A stretch of 64,000 bases of DNA, from the NCBI GenBank assembly GCA_027493525.1, contig JAOSKN010000001.1:2046001-2110000 (forward strand), written 5' to 3'. This document shows positions 21,846 to 31,599 of this stretch, piece after piece. The notes under the pieces were generated by a model, which worked only from the letters and a program-made list of their open reading frames with translations, was not told the origin of the DNA and made no database searches. Made by a program: the position numbers and the translations under genes. Within the stretch, counting starts at the first letter, position 1; every line of letters begins with the position of its first letter. The DNA is from Planctomycetota bacterium. GTDB lineage: Bacteria; Planctomycetota; SZUA-567; H5-PLA8.

Positions 21846-24112
21846 GGAGTCCTCTTGGGTGCTCCATACAGATAATGATCTAATTGAGATGCGCCGTCGG
21901 TAGGCAGATCGGCGATGGCTTCTTCGGGTAGAGCCGCTGCAAGTTCAGCCATGCGCTCCCAGATGGGTCGGTCATCGTCGGGCAGTTCAGTGGAAGGCAC
22001 CGCTGGACGGCTGGACCAACCCGGTGGGTAACCGCGAAACATACAGCCCACACCCGGGCGTTTTACGTCATCGAAGATGTCAAGCATCTGCCGTTCGGCC
22101 TCCGGTGGGAGGCCATAGAGGCGAAGCACAGCAGCGTCGAGATTGAGCAAGGCTCGACGAACAGCGTTTTCATTTGGCACCACAACCATAAACTCGTTCG
22201 TGTGCTTCGCCAGCTTTAGGTACGTTTCAGCACAGGCTTCGATGATACAGGCCTGATCCTTAGTTGGAATGGGTAGGGGCATATTGAGCCACGTCAAGCC
22301 AAGCGTCTCACGCTTACTTGTCCAACAGTATGAATACGCGTTTGCAATTGGAGAATTGAGCACGGCCCATAACACGCTTAAAGAGAAATCAACATGCTTT
22401 GCGCGGAATGCAAGGAATCTGCTCGATACAGCAAGACCTTCGAGATCTTTGACTGCTATCAATCGCCACGAATCGCGTGACATGCGCGCGTAGTTCAGCA
22501 CAACCTGCGGCGTGCCGAGCACGGATGCGGCCCCGGGCCTACGCACATTGCTCCGCCGCAGGTCAACCCACACAGCCCGTGGCAACTCCCAAACGGTGTA
22601 CTCATCGCTCGCGTTGAGTATTGCCTTTGTAAAACCTGCTCTTGGGACCGGGCTAATAACCGTGCGGCTACCCAGCAAGTCCTTAGACTTAAGCTGGAAG
22701 CCCTGCTGCACGTCAAACACCTCTCCCAACCTTGGCACCACATCTAGGTACTTCCATACCTCACGCAAGTTCGGCACGTACAGGATCGCATCTTCGTCTC
22801 GTCCCAACTCTGAAGGCTCCAGGCGCTCTTCCCGTGTGAAATACAACGCCGCTTTGAAGTCCTCCATGTCGTGGTTGCGCACTCGGCGGTACATGACCTT
22901 TGACACTCGGGCCTCGTCATCTTTGCGGCGTCCAATCAGGATGCACGCCTCGTGGTCGGCCTCACTGAATAGCTTATCCTCGAAGAGCGAAATCTCGGCC
23001 ACCTCGCACGAAGCAAGTAAATCCATCCTGAGTTGTTTCGCTTCGCGGTCATAGAGCGTGCCCTGAGGGAGCACGAAACCAAAAACAGCCCCAGGCGAGA
23101 GATTGGGTATCGCTCGTTTGAGCATTTCAACAGCCTTGGTCTGGGCCGTAACCGGTTCGTCGGACTTGAGCCAGCGATTCGCGCCTGTCTTCTTGAAGTC
23201 TTCATAAGGCGGATTGGACAGCACGATCGTCGCCCATTCGGTTGCGTCACGAAGTACGCCGGGTGCAAACATATCCCCCGCTTCTATGTGCCATGTATTA
23301 CCGTGCGGCACGTCTGCGAGGGTGAGCGAGAGTTTGGCAACCTCCACAGCGAACGCATCGAACTCGATCCCACGGATGCGATTGCGCAGGTAGCGGTGAC
23401 GTTCCGCGCTGTCCTCCATGTCGGAGTAGCTGCGAATATCGCGGAGCGCCGCGGTCAGGAAAGCGCCGTGCCCGCACGCGGGCTCGAACACACGCTGATC
23501 CTTGAGCTTGTCCTTGTCCACTAGCGGCCACACTTGCGCGAGCATATGGTCAACAAGGATCGAAGGCGTGCTGTGAATTCCCAGCGTCTTGCGGACATCA
23601 GACTGGCCTATTTTCGTGCCCTTTCTCCCTCTTTGCTTTGGACCATCTATCAGTGCGGTTTCATATAGGAACGCCAACGATTCCGCGGAAATATTGCCCA
23701 ACCTTCCCCACCCCGCGATACTCGATGCAACGCGGGCCAACGCCGGCCTCCACGTCCGGTCTCCCGGAGGGTAGTCGCGTGCATCTTTGTAGTGCTCCCC
23801 CACCACCGCGAATACCGAGCGAATGTCGTTGAGGTCTAGCGATTTGAAACCCTTGACCGCCTTCTCTTTCAACAACTTCGCCGCCAGAAGCCAGAAAACG
23901 GACTTGTATACGCCCTCATGGTCGGCACGTGAACGGACCTTCCCATCGAGTTCGATCATCAGTGAGTGGATCGCCTGCGTCACCAGTCGGTTGAGGGCTT
24001 CGCCCGCATTGCGCTCCAACGCCGGCATCAACCCTACATCCACAAACTGCATCTGTATGCCCGATGGCACTGGTCGGTGCAATTTGGCCGCGTAGATGTT
24101 CTCGGGCTTCAA
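21842..24112 (-). CDS. N6-adenine DNA methyltransferase (type IIG/Eco57I-like)
   Basis: 756 residues from TTG 24112, which overlaps the upstream stop as TTGA. After an N-terminal helical region of about 190 residues come the SAM-binding motif VFEPACGHGAFLTAALRDI near 215, GIEFDAFAVEVAKLSLTLAD, and the catalytic motif IVLSNPPYEDF (NPPY) near 295. A C-terminal target-recognition region follows (EYTVWELPRAVWVDLRR, LGLTWLNMPLPIPTK). No nuclease motif is evident, so it may modify only or need partner proteins. GC content and codon use are clearly lower than in flanking genes, pointing to transfer. Confidence 0.85.
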   Translation of the reverse strand: MKPENIYAAKLHRPVPSGIQMQFVDVGLMPALERNAGEALNRLVTQAIHSLMIELDGKVRSRADHEGVYKSVFWLLAAKLLKEKAVKGFKSLDLNDIRSVFAVVGEHYKDARDYPPGDRTWRPALARVASSIAGWGRLGNISAESLAFLYETALIDGPKQRGRKGTKIGQSDVRKTLGIHSTPSILVDHMLAQVWPLVDKDKLKDQRVFEPACGHGAFLTAALRDIRSYSDMEDSAERHRYLRNRIRGIEFDAFAVEVAKLSLTLADVPHGNTWHIEAGDMFAPGVLRDATEWATIVLSNPPYEDFKKTGANRWLKSDEPVTAQTKAVEMLKRAIPNLSPGAVFGFVLPQGTLYDREAKQLRMDLLASCEVAEISLFEDKLFSEADHEACILIGRRKDDEARVSKVMYRRVRNHDMEDFKAALYFTREERLEPSELGRDEDAILYVPNLREVWKYLDVVPRLGEVFDVQQGFQLKSKDLLGSRTVISPVPRAGFTKAILNASDEYTVWELPRAVWVDLRRSNVRRPGAASVLGTPQVVLNYARMSRDSWRLIAVKDLEGLAVSSRFLAFRAKHVDFSLSVLWAVLNSPIANAYSYCWTSKRETLGLTWLNMPLPIPTKDQACIIEACAETYLKLAKHTNEFMVVVPNENAVRRALLNLDAAVLRLYGLPPEAERQMLDIFDDVKRPGVGCMFRGYPPGWSSRPAVPSTELPDDDRPIWERMAELAAALPEEAIADLPTDGASQLDHYLYGAPKRTP

Positions 24113-24477
24113 CTGCTGCGCGTGCGTGCGAAAAAATCCTCGACCTCACGTGCACGGATTGACTTGGGCTCACGCGGACCGGTAATCGAGAGTTGCCACC
24201 AATCCAGTGAGTCTCCCCGACAAACAAGCGCGGTCGGCGCACCAAATTCAATGCATGCGTGCGCGGCAAGGCGACTGTCCGTGGTCGCATCAACGACTGC
24301 TAGGCACGCCGAGCGTGCGTCCCAAGGCTTTCCAATGAAGCCACCAAGCGCAACGGAGCCCGGGCCGAATGAGTAATTCAGCTTTAGCCGATCACCAACG
24401 TACCCACATCTCTCGATGTGGGGTCTCAGTGTCGCAGAGGTTACAGTTAAGGGAGGCACTACAGCGGATTCCTCCAT
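24109..24477 (-). CDS. Small partner protein of the methylase operon, unknown
   Basis: 122 residues. Pattern: LRPHIERCGYVGDRLKLNYSFG, SACLAVVDATTDSRLAAHACIEFGAPTALVC, then DWWQLSITGPREP and a C-terminal REVEDFFARTRS. It resembles a separate, small N-terminal-like domain of larger restriction-modification proteins: a strand-rich core with GAPTALVCR. No catalytic motif can be assigned. Its TGA overlaps the methylase TTG (TTGA), making it the first gene of the three-gene operon. Confidence 0.5.
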   Translation of the reverse strand: MEESAVVPPLTVTSATLRPHIERCGYVGDRLKLNYSFGPGSVALGGFIGKPWDARSACLAVVDATTDSRLAAHACIEFGAPTALVCRGDSLDWWQLSITGPREPKSIRAREVEDFFARTRSS

Positions 24478-24650
24478 GACATCGCCAAATATGGCGGTGA
24501 AACCTGCCTTCCTATCGCTCTACAGAGAATTGTACGGAAATCGGGCGGTATGGGAAGCGGGGGAAGGTTTCCCCCTCGCACGGGCCGAGGCCAGCGGCAC
24601 CCCATCAACCGGAAACCGGAGACTCGCCCGTGCCCACCCACACGCGTGGC

Positions 24651-25682
<1,032 letters not shown>

Positions 25683-25806
25683 GCGCGCCCCTCCGGCGGT
25701 CCGCCCCCGCCCGTCGGGGACGCTACTACGATGGACCGGGAGGCCGGCGCGTGACGGGGATTCTACACCAAAGGGCCGATTGTGCGCGGGGTTCCGGAAC
25801 GGCGAT

Positions 25807-25957
25807 TTAACCACAGAGATCACAGAGGGCACAGAGGGGGAGGTCAATAAGAACCAAGAGCCCAAGAACCAAGAAGCCCAACAAGGTCCAAAGCACAGAT
25901 TCAAAACGGCCAGCCCATAAGCCGTGCTCTGTGTGCTCTGTGATCTCTGTGGTTAAC
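25807..25957. repeat. Inverted 9-bp-period arrays with internal 7-bp array (MITE-like unit)
   Basis: The left arm TTAACCACAGAG continues as nonamers (ACCACAGAG, ATCACAGAG, GGCACAGAG). The right arm, CTCTGTGTG, CTCTGTGAT, CTCTGTGGT, TTAA, is its reverse complement. Between them is a GAACCAAGA-type near-heptamer array (25849-25878) and about 45 other bases. The unit lies between the ferredoxin and MoxR genes. Confidence 0.75.
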
Positions 25958-25976
25958 AAACCGTACGGAGCGAGGA

Positions 25977-26522
25977 CTAATCGCCGGCGGCGACTTCTTC
26001 CTCTTCTTCTTCCTTGCCGGCGGGGGCGTCGGCGGCCGGGGCGCCGCCCTCGGGCGCGCCTTCGACGTAGTACTTGGAGAGCAGGCCGGTCTCGATCAGT
26101 TCCTTGCAGAGCTTCGGATCGATCATGGTGATCGCTTCGTGGGGGCAGACTTCGGCGCAGAGCGCGCAGCCGATGCACTTCTTCTCGCCGACGAGGTGGC
26201 TGGTCTTGACGTGGTGGCCTTCGCAGAGGCGCATCTCGAGGACGTCTTCGGGGCAGTAGTCGACGCAGTACTCGCAGCCCGTGCAGTTGTCCATGTTCAC
26301 GACGGGGCGCGGGCGGTCGACGATCTTCTTCTTGGGGACAAGCGCGTCGAACTGGTCGCTGATGCAGGTGACGGGGCAGACGTTGCCGCAGACGCCGCAG
26401 TCGATGCAGCGCTCGGGGATGATCACGTGCTGGAGCTTCTTGTCGCCGACGATGGCCTCGGTGGGGCACTTGGTCAGGCATGCCGTGCAGCCGATGCAGG
26501 TGTCATGGATGAAATGAGGCAT
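25977..26522 (-). CDS. Ferredoxin-like protein with four [4Fe-4S] motifs
   Basis: 181 residues from ATG 26522. Four CxxCxxCxxxCP motifs are visible: CIGCTACLTKCP, CIDCGVCGNVCP, CTGCEYCVDYCP and CIGCALCAEVCP, sixteen cysteines in all. That predicts four cubane clusters, twice the usual ferredoxin. A short insertion with VPKKKIVDRPRPVVN separates the pairs. The C-terminus is an acidic tail rich in Glu and Ala. It probably carries electrons between an oxidoreductase and other carriers. No partner enzyme lies next to it. Confidence 0.9.
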   Translation of the reverse strand: MPHFIHDTCIGCTACLTKCPTEAIVGDKKLQHVIIPERCIDCGVCGNVCPVTCISDQFDALVPKKKIVDRPRPVVNMDNCTGCEYCVDYCPEDVLEMRLCEGHHVKTSHLVGEKKCIGCALCAEVCPHEAITMIDPKLCKELIETGLLSKYYVEGAPEGGAPAADAPAGKEEEEEEVAAGD

Positions 26523-26759
26523 GGCGCGACCTTTTTCCGCTCCCCGCCGAACCGGCGGCAACCGGGCCAATGTAGCGGTTCGCGGCAGGCCTGTCGAGCC
26601 CCTTCGGGCCCACCTTTAACGAGGTGCAAAGCGGCCTTTACGGCCTCCGGAAATGAGGCATGACCGGGACGCTTGGGCCGGGATACGATGGGGCGCCAGC
26701 AAACGGCCGGCGGCCTCGTTGAGCAAGGATGCCGGCCCACCCCAAAAAGGAGCCCTTCC

Positions 26760-27497
26760 ATGCGCCTGCCGAGCCGCGCCCGATTCGGCCTGACCCTGCT
26801 CTGCCTGCCCCTGCTGGCGGGCTGCTTCAACTATTCCGAGGAGATCGCCTTCGACGAGAACGGCGCGGGGACGCTGGCGTACGTCTTCGAGCGCGGACAG
26901 CAGGGCGCGTTCGCCAAGCTGGCGGCGGAGTTCACCTTCGACAACCCCGTCGAGGACACGGAGAAGCTCAAGGACAAGCTGCCGCCCGGCGTGACGCTGG
27001 AGAAGTTCAACAAGATCGACGACGAGAAGTCCAAACAGACGCGCTACGAGGCCACCTTCAAGTTCGACAACCTCGACAAGTTCAATCAGTGGAAGGAGCA
27101 CTCCGAGATCGTGCAGGTCTTCGGGGGCATCTCGCTGCGCAAGGTCAACGAGGAATGGCTCTTCGAGCGGAAGTTCAGCGCCTCGGAGAAGGCCCTGGAC
27201 GGCGCCAAGCAGCGGACCAAGAACAGCAAGGTCGTGCTGAAGCTGACCGGGCCGGGGAAATTGATCGAGCATAACGGCGCGCGGGTCGAGAACGAGCGGA
27301 CGGTGGTCTGGGAGGGCGAGTTCGCGAGCCTGCTGGAAGGGGCGGACGGCACGGGCTCGGTGCTGAAGGCGCGCTACAGCGTGGCGAAGCCGAATCTCGT
27401 CGCGATCGCGGGCATCGCCTGCGTCATCTTCGTGGTCCTGGGCGTGGTGATCGTGATGCTGCGGAAGAAGGATACGACGAAGGTCGGGGAGGCGTGA
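26760..27497 (+). CDS. LppM-like lipoprotein with C-terminal membrane anchor
   Basis: 245 residues. ATG 26760 follows AAAAAGGAG. The signal ends in the lipobox LLAGC near residue 20. The body is a single beta/alpha domain: NYSEEIAFDENGAGTLAYVFE, then YEATFKFDNLDKFNQWKE, then LFERKFSASEKALD. A C-terminal helix (LVAIAGIACVIFVVLGVVIVML, about residues 210-232) follows before a short charged tail, so it is both lipid-anchored and tail-anchored. The pattern matches small planctomycete lipoproteins with an LppM-like fold. Function unknown. Confidence 0.65.
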   Translation: MRLPSRARFGLTLLCLPLLAGCFNYSEEIAFDENGAGTLAYVFERGQQGAFAKLAAEFTFDNPVEDTEKLKDKLPPGVTLEKFNKIDDEKSKQTRYEATFKFDNLDKFNQWKEHSEIVQVFGGISLRKVNEEWLFERKFSASEKALDGAKQRTKNSKVVLKLTGPGKLIEHNGARVENERTVVWEGEFASLLEGADGTGSVLKARYSVAKPNLVAIAGIACVIFVVLGVVIVMLRKKDTTKVGEA

Positions 27498-27634
27498 GCG
27501 ACCCCCTCCCGCGCGCCGGATTTCCGGCGCAAGGCGTTGCGGGCGAAGGTTCGGGTGGATACGCTGCAACAACATGAGATGTAGCGGAGCGAGCGAGAGG
27601 GCGTCTTATACGTCACTCCCAAGCGTATTGGGGT
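27498..27634. other. Spacer before the cassette region
   Basis: It holds a CGCCGG/CCGGCG hairpin at 27518-27533 and a CCCAA/TTGGG inverted pair near 27618-27633, ending at GTTGGGC (27635-27641), a GTTRRRY core that could be the left boundary of the first cassette. No clear attI or full attC can be made here. Confidence 0.45.
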
Positions 27635-27677
27635 GTTGGGCGGGGCGGCATACACATTGTTCGGCTTCTGATTACGG

Positions 27678-28349
27678 ATGGCAATGAGCACAAGAGCGCG
27701 AGGAGCTGACCTCAATCGGCGTTGGAACGTCGGCGCTGCTCACGCGTTGTACATTCATGATGGCCATTGGTACCACCAACTGAAGCGGTTCCCTGGCGCC
27801 CTGTTTGATCGGAACGGGTACATCCTCTTTGCAACGAAAGAGGACTATTTGTCCTGTCCACACTTGAGCATCGGAAAGCAGATCAGTGTTGCTGCGCCCG
27901 GCATTTCTGCCCTGCCCGGCTATGTCAGGGTCACAGAAGCCACGGCACCGGATGTTGATATACACAAAATCTCGGGCCTGGAAGGAGAGAGGCGTCTTGT
28001 CCTTCATCTCACTCGCGAACGCGATAGGGCGATTGTCAAACTCAAGAAGGCAGCGGGCGCGCGAGCATGCGAAGCTTGCGGTTTCTCTTTCGCGCAAAAG
28101 TATGGGCGCGCGGCCGCGTCCTATTGTGAGGTTCATCATCTCGTCCCGCTTTCTGAGCTTGAAGAAGCAACAGAAATCCGCCTAGAAGATTTGGCTATCC
28201 TCTGTGCGAACTGTCATCGAGTCGTGCATCTCCGCAACCCGCCTTACGTGCTTACGGATATTCGTAGCATGTTGGAGTCTGTGTCCGCAGTCGCCCAACA
28301 AGTGGTTCCAGCGGATGGTCCTCGCGCTGCGCGCTCGGCCCGCCGCTGA
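27678..28349 (+). CDS. HNH-family endonuclease-like protein, cassette gene
   Basis: 223 residues from ATG 27678 (ATG 27684 also possible). The C-terminal third has the zinc HNH pattern: CEACGFSF, YCEVHHLVPLSEL with the HH pair, and LAILCANCHRVVH. The N-terminal 110 residues (NVGAAHALYIHDGHWYHQLKRFPG, then FATKEDYLSC) are a separate domain of the kind found in HNH proteins carried in defence islands and cassettes. The coding end runs into the attC-like site, as is common in integron cassettes. Lower GC than the flanks. Confidence 0.8.
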   Translation: MAMSTRARGADLNRRWNVGAAHALYIHDGHWYHQLKRFPGALFDRNGYILFATKEDYLSCPHLSIGKQISVAAPGISALPGYVRVTEATAPDVDIHKISGLEGERRLVLHLTRERDRAIVKLKKAAGARACEACGFSFAQKYGRAAASYCEVHHLVPLSELEEATEIRLEDLAILCANCHRVVHLRNPPYVLTDIRSMLESVSAVAQQVVPADGPRAARSARR

Positions 28350-28364
28350 ACCACGGCGTTGGGC
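28293..28364 (+). other. attC-like recombination site 1
   Basis: It starts GCCCAAC (R'') and ends GTTGGGC (R', core GTTRRRY), perfectly complementary over 7 bp. Inside, GTGGTT-C-CAGCGG pairs fully with CCGCTGAACCAC, leaving a single extrahelical C in the left arm. The 72-bp length and the layout fit an integron cassette site. Confidence 0.8.
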
Positions 28365-28431
28365 GGACGTAGAGCGGCTTTGTACGAGAGGATTCACCAC
28401 GGGCGTCCTTGCGATGAATGAGGGACCGTGA

Positions 28432-28749
28432 ATGAATGAGATTGTCACCGGCCTTGCGATCGCAGCTGGGATCGGCCTCGGAAGCCTTGCCGTTGCCAGA
28501 AGTAGGAACGTCCTAGACCGACGGGCCGTGCGAAAGTGGCTCGCGGAGAACACTCGTGATGAGCCAGGCAAGAGCCACGTCGGCACCACCGAGCTTGCCA
28601 AGGGCGTGGGGCTCCCCGAAGACCGGGTGCGCCACGCGTGCATTACGTCGCAGAAGATCTATCGCGCGTCAGGCGATGCGGACCAATGGAGCGTCTGGCG
28701 CAAGGAGCCGCAGAGCATCTACGAGAAGAGAGGCTTGCTCTCGGTATGA
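28432..28749 (+). CDS. Small cassette protein with N-terminal membrane segment, unknown
   Basis: 105 residues. The N-terminus (NEIVTGLAIAAGIGLGSLAVARS) is a hydrophobic segment that could anchor the protein. The rest is a small helical domain (RRAVRKWLAENTRDEPG, HVGTTELAKGVGLPEDRVRHACITS) like a winged-helix or HTH fold that decodes the target; no family is recognised. It is the only ORF of the second cassette, flanked by attC-like sites on both sides, as in typical orphan integron cassettes. Confidence 0.6.
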   Translation: MNEIVTGLAIAAGIGLGSLAVARSRNVLDRRAVRKWLAENTRDEPGKSHVGTTELAKGVGLPEDRVRHACITSQKIYRASGDADQWSVWRKEPQSIYEKRGLLSV

Positions 28750-28766
28750 GCGCGCCGCAGAATAAT

Positions 28767-28828
28767 GAGATGCACCTGACGGCGCGGTACCAACGGCCGG
28801 AGCGCAGCAGGTGATCTCGGCGTTAAAC
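28767..28828 (+). other. attC-like recombination site 2
   Basis: It ends GTTAAAC (28822-28828). GAGAT-G-CACCTG at 28767-28778 pairs perfectly with CAGGTGATCTC at 28808-28818, with one extrahelical G in the left arm, exactly the feature IntI uses. The R'' box just left (AGAATAAT) is degenerate. Confidence 0.7.
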
Positions 28829-28851
28829 CTCTCCCCGCACCCGCCGCCCCT

Positions 28852-28874
28852 CGATTTTTGCATTTTGAATTTCG
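28852..28874 (+). repeat. 7-bp-period array upstream of the carboxyltransferase
   Basis: CGATTTT, TGCATTT, TGAATTT, then CG: three heptamers, positioned after the cassette region and 80 bp before the carboxyltransferase start. Confidence 0.7.
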
Positions 28875-28956
28875 CTCCACGCCGTCAATCATGCTCTGCT
28901 TGATCTCGTTGCATGAGCGGGTCGAAGAACCGCGCGGTGAAAAGGATGCCCCGACC

Positions 28957-30527
28957 GTGAGCACGTCGCCTCTCTCGCCCGAACGCCGCAAACGCATGGA
29001 AGACCTGGAGGCCCGGCGCGCCGCCGCGCTGGCCGGCGGGGGCGAGGCGCGGGTCAAGGCGCAGCACGAGAAGGGCAAGCTGACCGCGCGCGAGCGGCTC
29101 GAGGCGTTCCTCGATCCGGGCAGCTTCCAGGAACTGGGGATGCTGGTCGAGCACCGCAGCCGCGACTTCGGGCTGGAGAAGCAGGTCTTCCCCGGCGACG
29201 GCGTGGTGACCGGCTACGGGACGGTGGCGGGGCGGACGGTCTTCGTCTTCAGCCAGGACTTCACGGTGCTGGGCGGTTCGCTGGGCGAGGCGCACGCGGG
29301 AAAGATCTGCCGGCTGATGGACCAGGCGCTGAAGGTCGGCGCGCCGGTGATCGGGCTCAACGACAGCGGCGGCGCGCGGATCCAGGAGGGCGTCGTCAGC
29401 CTGGGCGGGTACGCGGACATCTTCCTGCGCAACACGCTGGCCAGCGGAGTGGTGCCGCAGATCAGCGTGATCCTGGGCCCCTGCGCGGGCGGCGCGGTCT
29501 ACAGCCCGGCGATCACCGACTTCGTGCTGATGGTCGAACACACCAGCTACATGTTCGTCACCGGCCCCAACGTGGTGAAGACGGTGACGAACGAGGAGGT
29601 GAGCAGCGAGGAACTCGGCGGCGCGCTGACGCACGCCAGCAAATCCGGCGTCGCGCACCTCACCGCGCCCAACGACCTGGCCGCGCTGCGGCTCGTCCGC
29701 GAGCTGCTGGCCTTCCTGCCGCAGAATAATCAAGAGCGCGCGCCGCGGCGCGAGAACACGGACCCACCCGAGCGGGTCGAGGCGGCGCTGGACGGGCTGG
29801 TCCCCGACGATCCCAAGAAGCCCTACGACATCCGGGAAGTGATCAAGCGCGTCGCCGACGAAGGGCGGTTCCTCGAGGTCGCGCCCCAGTACGCGCCGAA
29901 CATCGTCGTGGGCTTCATCCATCTCGACGGGGAGCCCGTCGGTGTCGTCGCGAACCAGCCCGCGCACCTCGCCGGGTGCCTGGACATCGACGGGAGCCTG
30001 AAGGGCGCGCGCTTCGTCCGCACCTGCGACTGCTTCAACGTCCCGCTGCTGACCTTCGAGGACGTGCCCGGTTTTTTGCCCGGCGTGCGGCAGGAGCACG
30101 GCGGGATCATCAAGCACGGCGCGAAGCTGCTCTACGCCTACTGCGAGGCCACGGTGCCGAAGGTGACGGTGATCACGCGCAAGGCCTACGGCGGCGCGTA
30201 CGACGTGATGAACTCCAAGCACATCCGCGGGGACATCAACTACGCCTGGCCCACCGCCGAGATGGCGGTGATGGGCGCGAAGGGCGCGGTGGAGATCTGT
30301 ACCGCCGCGAGATCGCCGCCGAGAAGGACCCCGCCGCGGCCGCCGCCGCGCGCGAGAAGGAGTACGCCGAGAAGTTCGCCAATCCCTACGCCGCCGCCGC
30401 GCGCGGGTACGTGGACGAGGTGATCGAGGCGCGCTTCACGCGGCCGAAGCTGATCGCCGCCTTCCGCATGCTCGCCACGAAGCGCGACAAGAATCCGCCG
30501 AAGAAGCACGGGAACATCCCGCTGTAG
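28957..30527 (+). CDS. pccB: Propionyl-CoA carboxylase beta (carboxyltransferase) subunit, split by a frameshift
   Basis: About 523 residues when both frames are joined; start GTG 28957 (or ATG 28996). Acyl-CoA and carboxybiotin are joined to give the carboxylated acyl-CoA. Motifs: [36 protein letters not shown] (acyl-CoA side), the crotonase-fold [12 protein letters not shown], and [26 protein letters not shown] and [15 protein letters not shown]. The frame breaks at 30296-30299, where ATCTG should be ATCCTG; beyond it [12 protein letters not shown] and the usual C-terminal DEVI and P(R)TR regions follow to TAG 30527. Partner genes are at 14292 and 14930. Confidence 0.88.
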
Positions 30528-30539
30528 CCGGCGCCAAGC

Positions 30540-30629
30540 AACCGCAGAGCACACAGAGAACGGCGATTGGTGGAGAGGATTTTACGCCTCTTCTTTCCTG
30601 CTCTTTGCGTTCTTGGCGCGCTTCGCGGT
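30540..30629. repeat. Inverted 9-bp-period arrays
   Basis: On the left, ACCGCAGAG and CACACAGAG (30541-30558); on the right, CTTTGCGTT, CTTGGCGCG and CTTCGCGGT (30603-30629), which read as AC-rich nonamers on the other strand. It starts 13 bp after the carboxyltransferase stop and 19 bp before the PfkB gene's stop, that is, between converging genes. Confidence 0.7.
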
Positions 30630-30647
30630 GAAACCCGCGTGGCCGCG

Positions 30648-31541
30648 TCAGGAGCTTTGCTTCAGCGCGTCGATGGCTTGCCGGTCGTGGCGCGGCGTGG
30701 CGCCGTGTTGCGTGGCGACGTAAGCGCCCAGCGCGTTGGCTTCGCGCAAGGCCGCTTCGGGATCGGCGTCCTCCAGCAGGCCATGCAGGAGTGCGGCGAG
30801 GAAGGCGTCGCCGGCGCCCACGGCATCGGCGACCTGGACGCGGAAGCCGGGGTGTTCCCAGGTTCGCCCGGCGTGGCGCAGCAGGGCGCCGCCTGCGCCG
30901 CGGGTGACGCAGACGGTGGCGCCTTCGCAGGCCTCGGCGAGCGCGGCGGCGGCGGCTTCGAGCGAAGCGGCGGGCCAGCCGAACCAGGCCGCCAGGCGGC
31001 GCATCTCGTCGTCGTTGAGCTTGACCAGGTCGCTGCGCTTGAGCGAGGCTTCGACGACCTCCCGGCGGTCGTAAGGCGGGCGCAGGTTGACATCGAAGAC
31101 GCGCAGGCAGCCGGCGCGCGGCTCGAGGAGGGTCTCGAGCGTGCCGCGGGAACGCTCGTCGCGCTGAGCCAGGCTGCCGAAGACGATCGCGGCGGCTTCG
31201 CTGGCCGCTTCCTCCAGCGCAGCCTCGGCCGCCAGCGCGTCCCAGGCCGCCGGGGCGAGGATCTCGAAGCTGGGGCTGCCCTTTTCGTCCAGGTCCACGC
31301 GCACGAATCCGGTGGGCAGGACGGGGTCGATCTGGAGCAGGTCGAGGTCCAGTTCGCGGCGCGCGAGGCGCCGGCCGATCTCGCGGCCCAGTTCGTCGTC
31401 GCCGACGCGGCTGAGGAAGGCCACTTTGCGCCCGAGTTCGCGGAGGTGGCAGGCGACGTTGACCGGCGCGCCGCCGAGGTAGAGCCCCGCCGGGAGGGCG
31501 TCCCAAAGCACCTCGCCCACGCACAAGACCGGACCGTTCAT
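30648..31541 (-). CDS. PfkB-family carbohydrate kinase (fructokinase-like)
   Basis: 297 residues, normal family length. Signatures: VLCVGEVLWDALP at the N-terminus, GGAPVNVACHLRELG, a central VFDVNLRPPYDRR, LVKLNDDEMRRL, and the C-terminal VADAVGAGDAFLAALLHGL with the catalytic Asp and anion-hole glycines. These are characteristic of ribokinase-like sugar kinases, with closest style to fructokinases. The sugar cannot be fixed from sequence. It is not adjacent to any sugar transport gene. Confidence 0.9.
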   Translation of the reverse strand: MNGPVLCVGEVLWDALPAGLYLGGAPVNVACHLRELGRKVAFLSRVGDDELGREIGRRLARRELDLDLLQIDPVLPTGFVRVDLDEKGSPSFEILAPAAWDALAAEAALEEAASEAAAIVFGSLAQRDERSRGTLETLLEPRAGCLRVFDVNLRPPYDRREVVEASLKRSDLVKLNDDEMRRLAAWFGWPAASLEAAAAALAEACEGATVCVTRGAGGALLRHAGRTWEHPGFRVQVADAVGAGDAFLAALLHGLLEDADPEAALREANALGAYVATQHGATPRHDRQAIDALKQSS

Positions 31542-31599
31542 GGCTCGTCCTCCGCATCCTGGCGTATCGCCGCCGCGCCAGGGTCGTTATCGTAGCGGC

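Noticed and set aside
24478..24650. Gene between the methylase operon and MoxR
   Set aside because: Short open frames on both strands lack motifs and ribosome-binding sites; nothing supported was seen there.
27618..27641. attI or a third attC site before the HNH gene
   Set aside because: GTTGGGC is present, but the matching left box and arms cannot be paired convincingly, so only the core word is reported.
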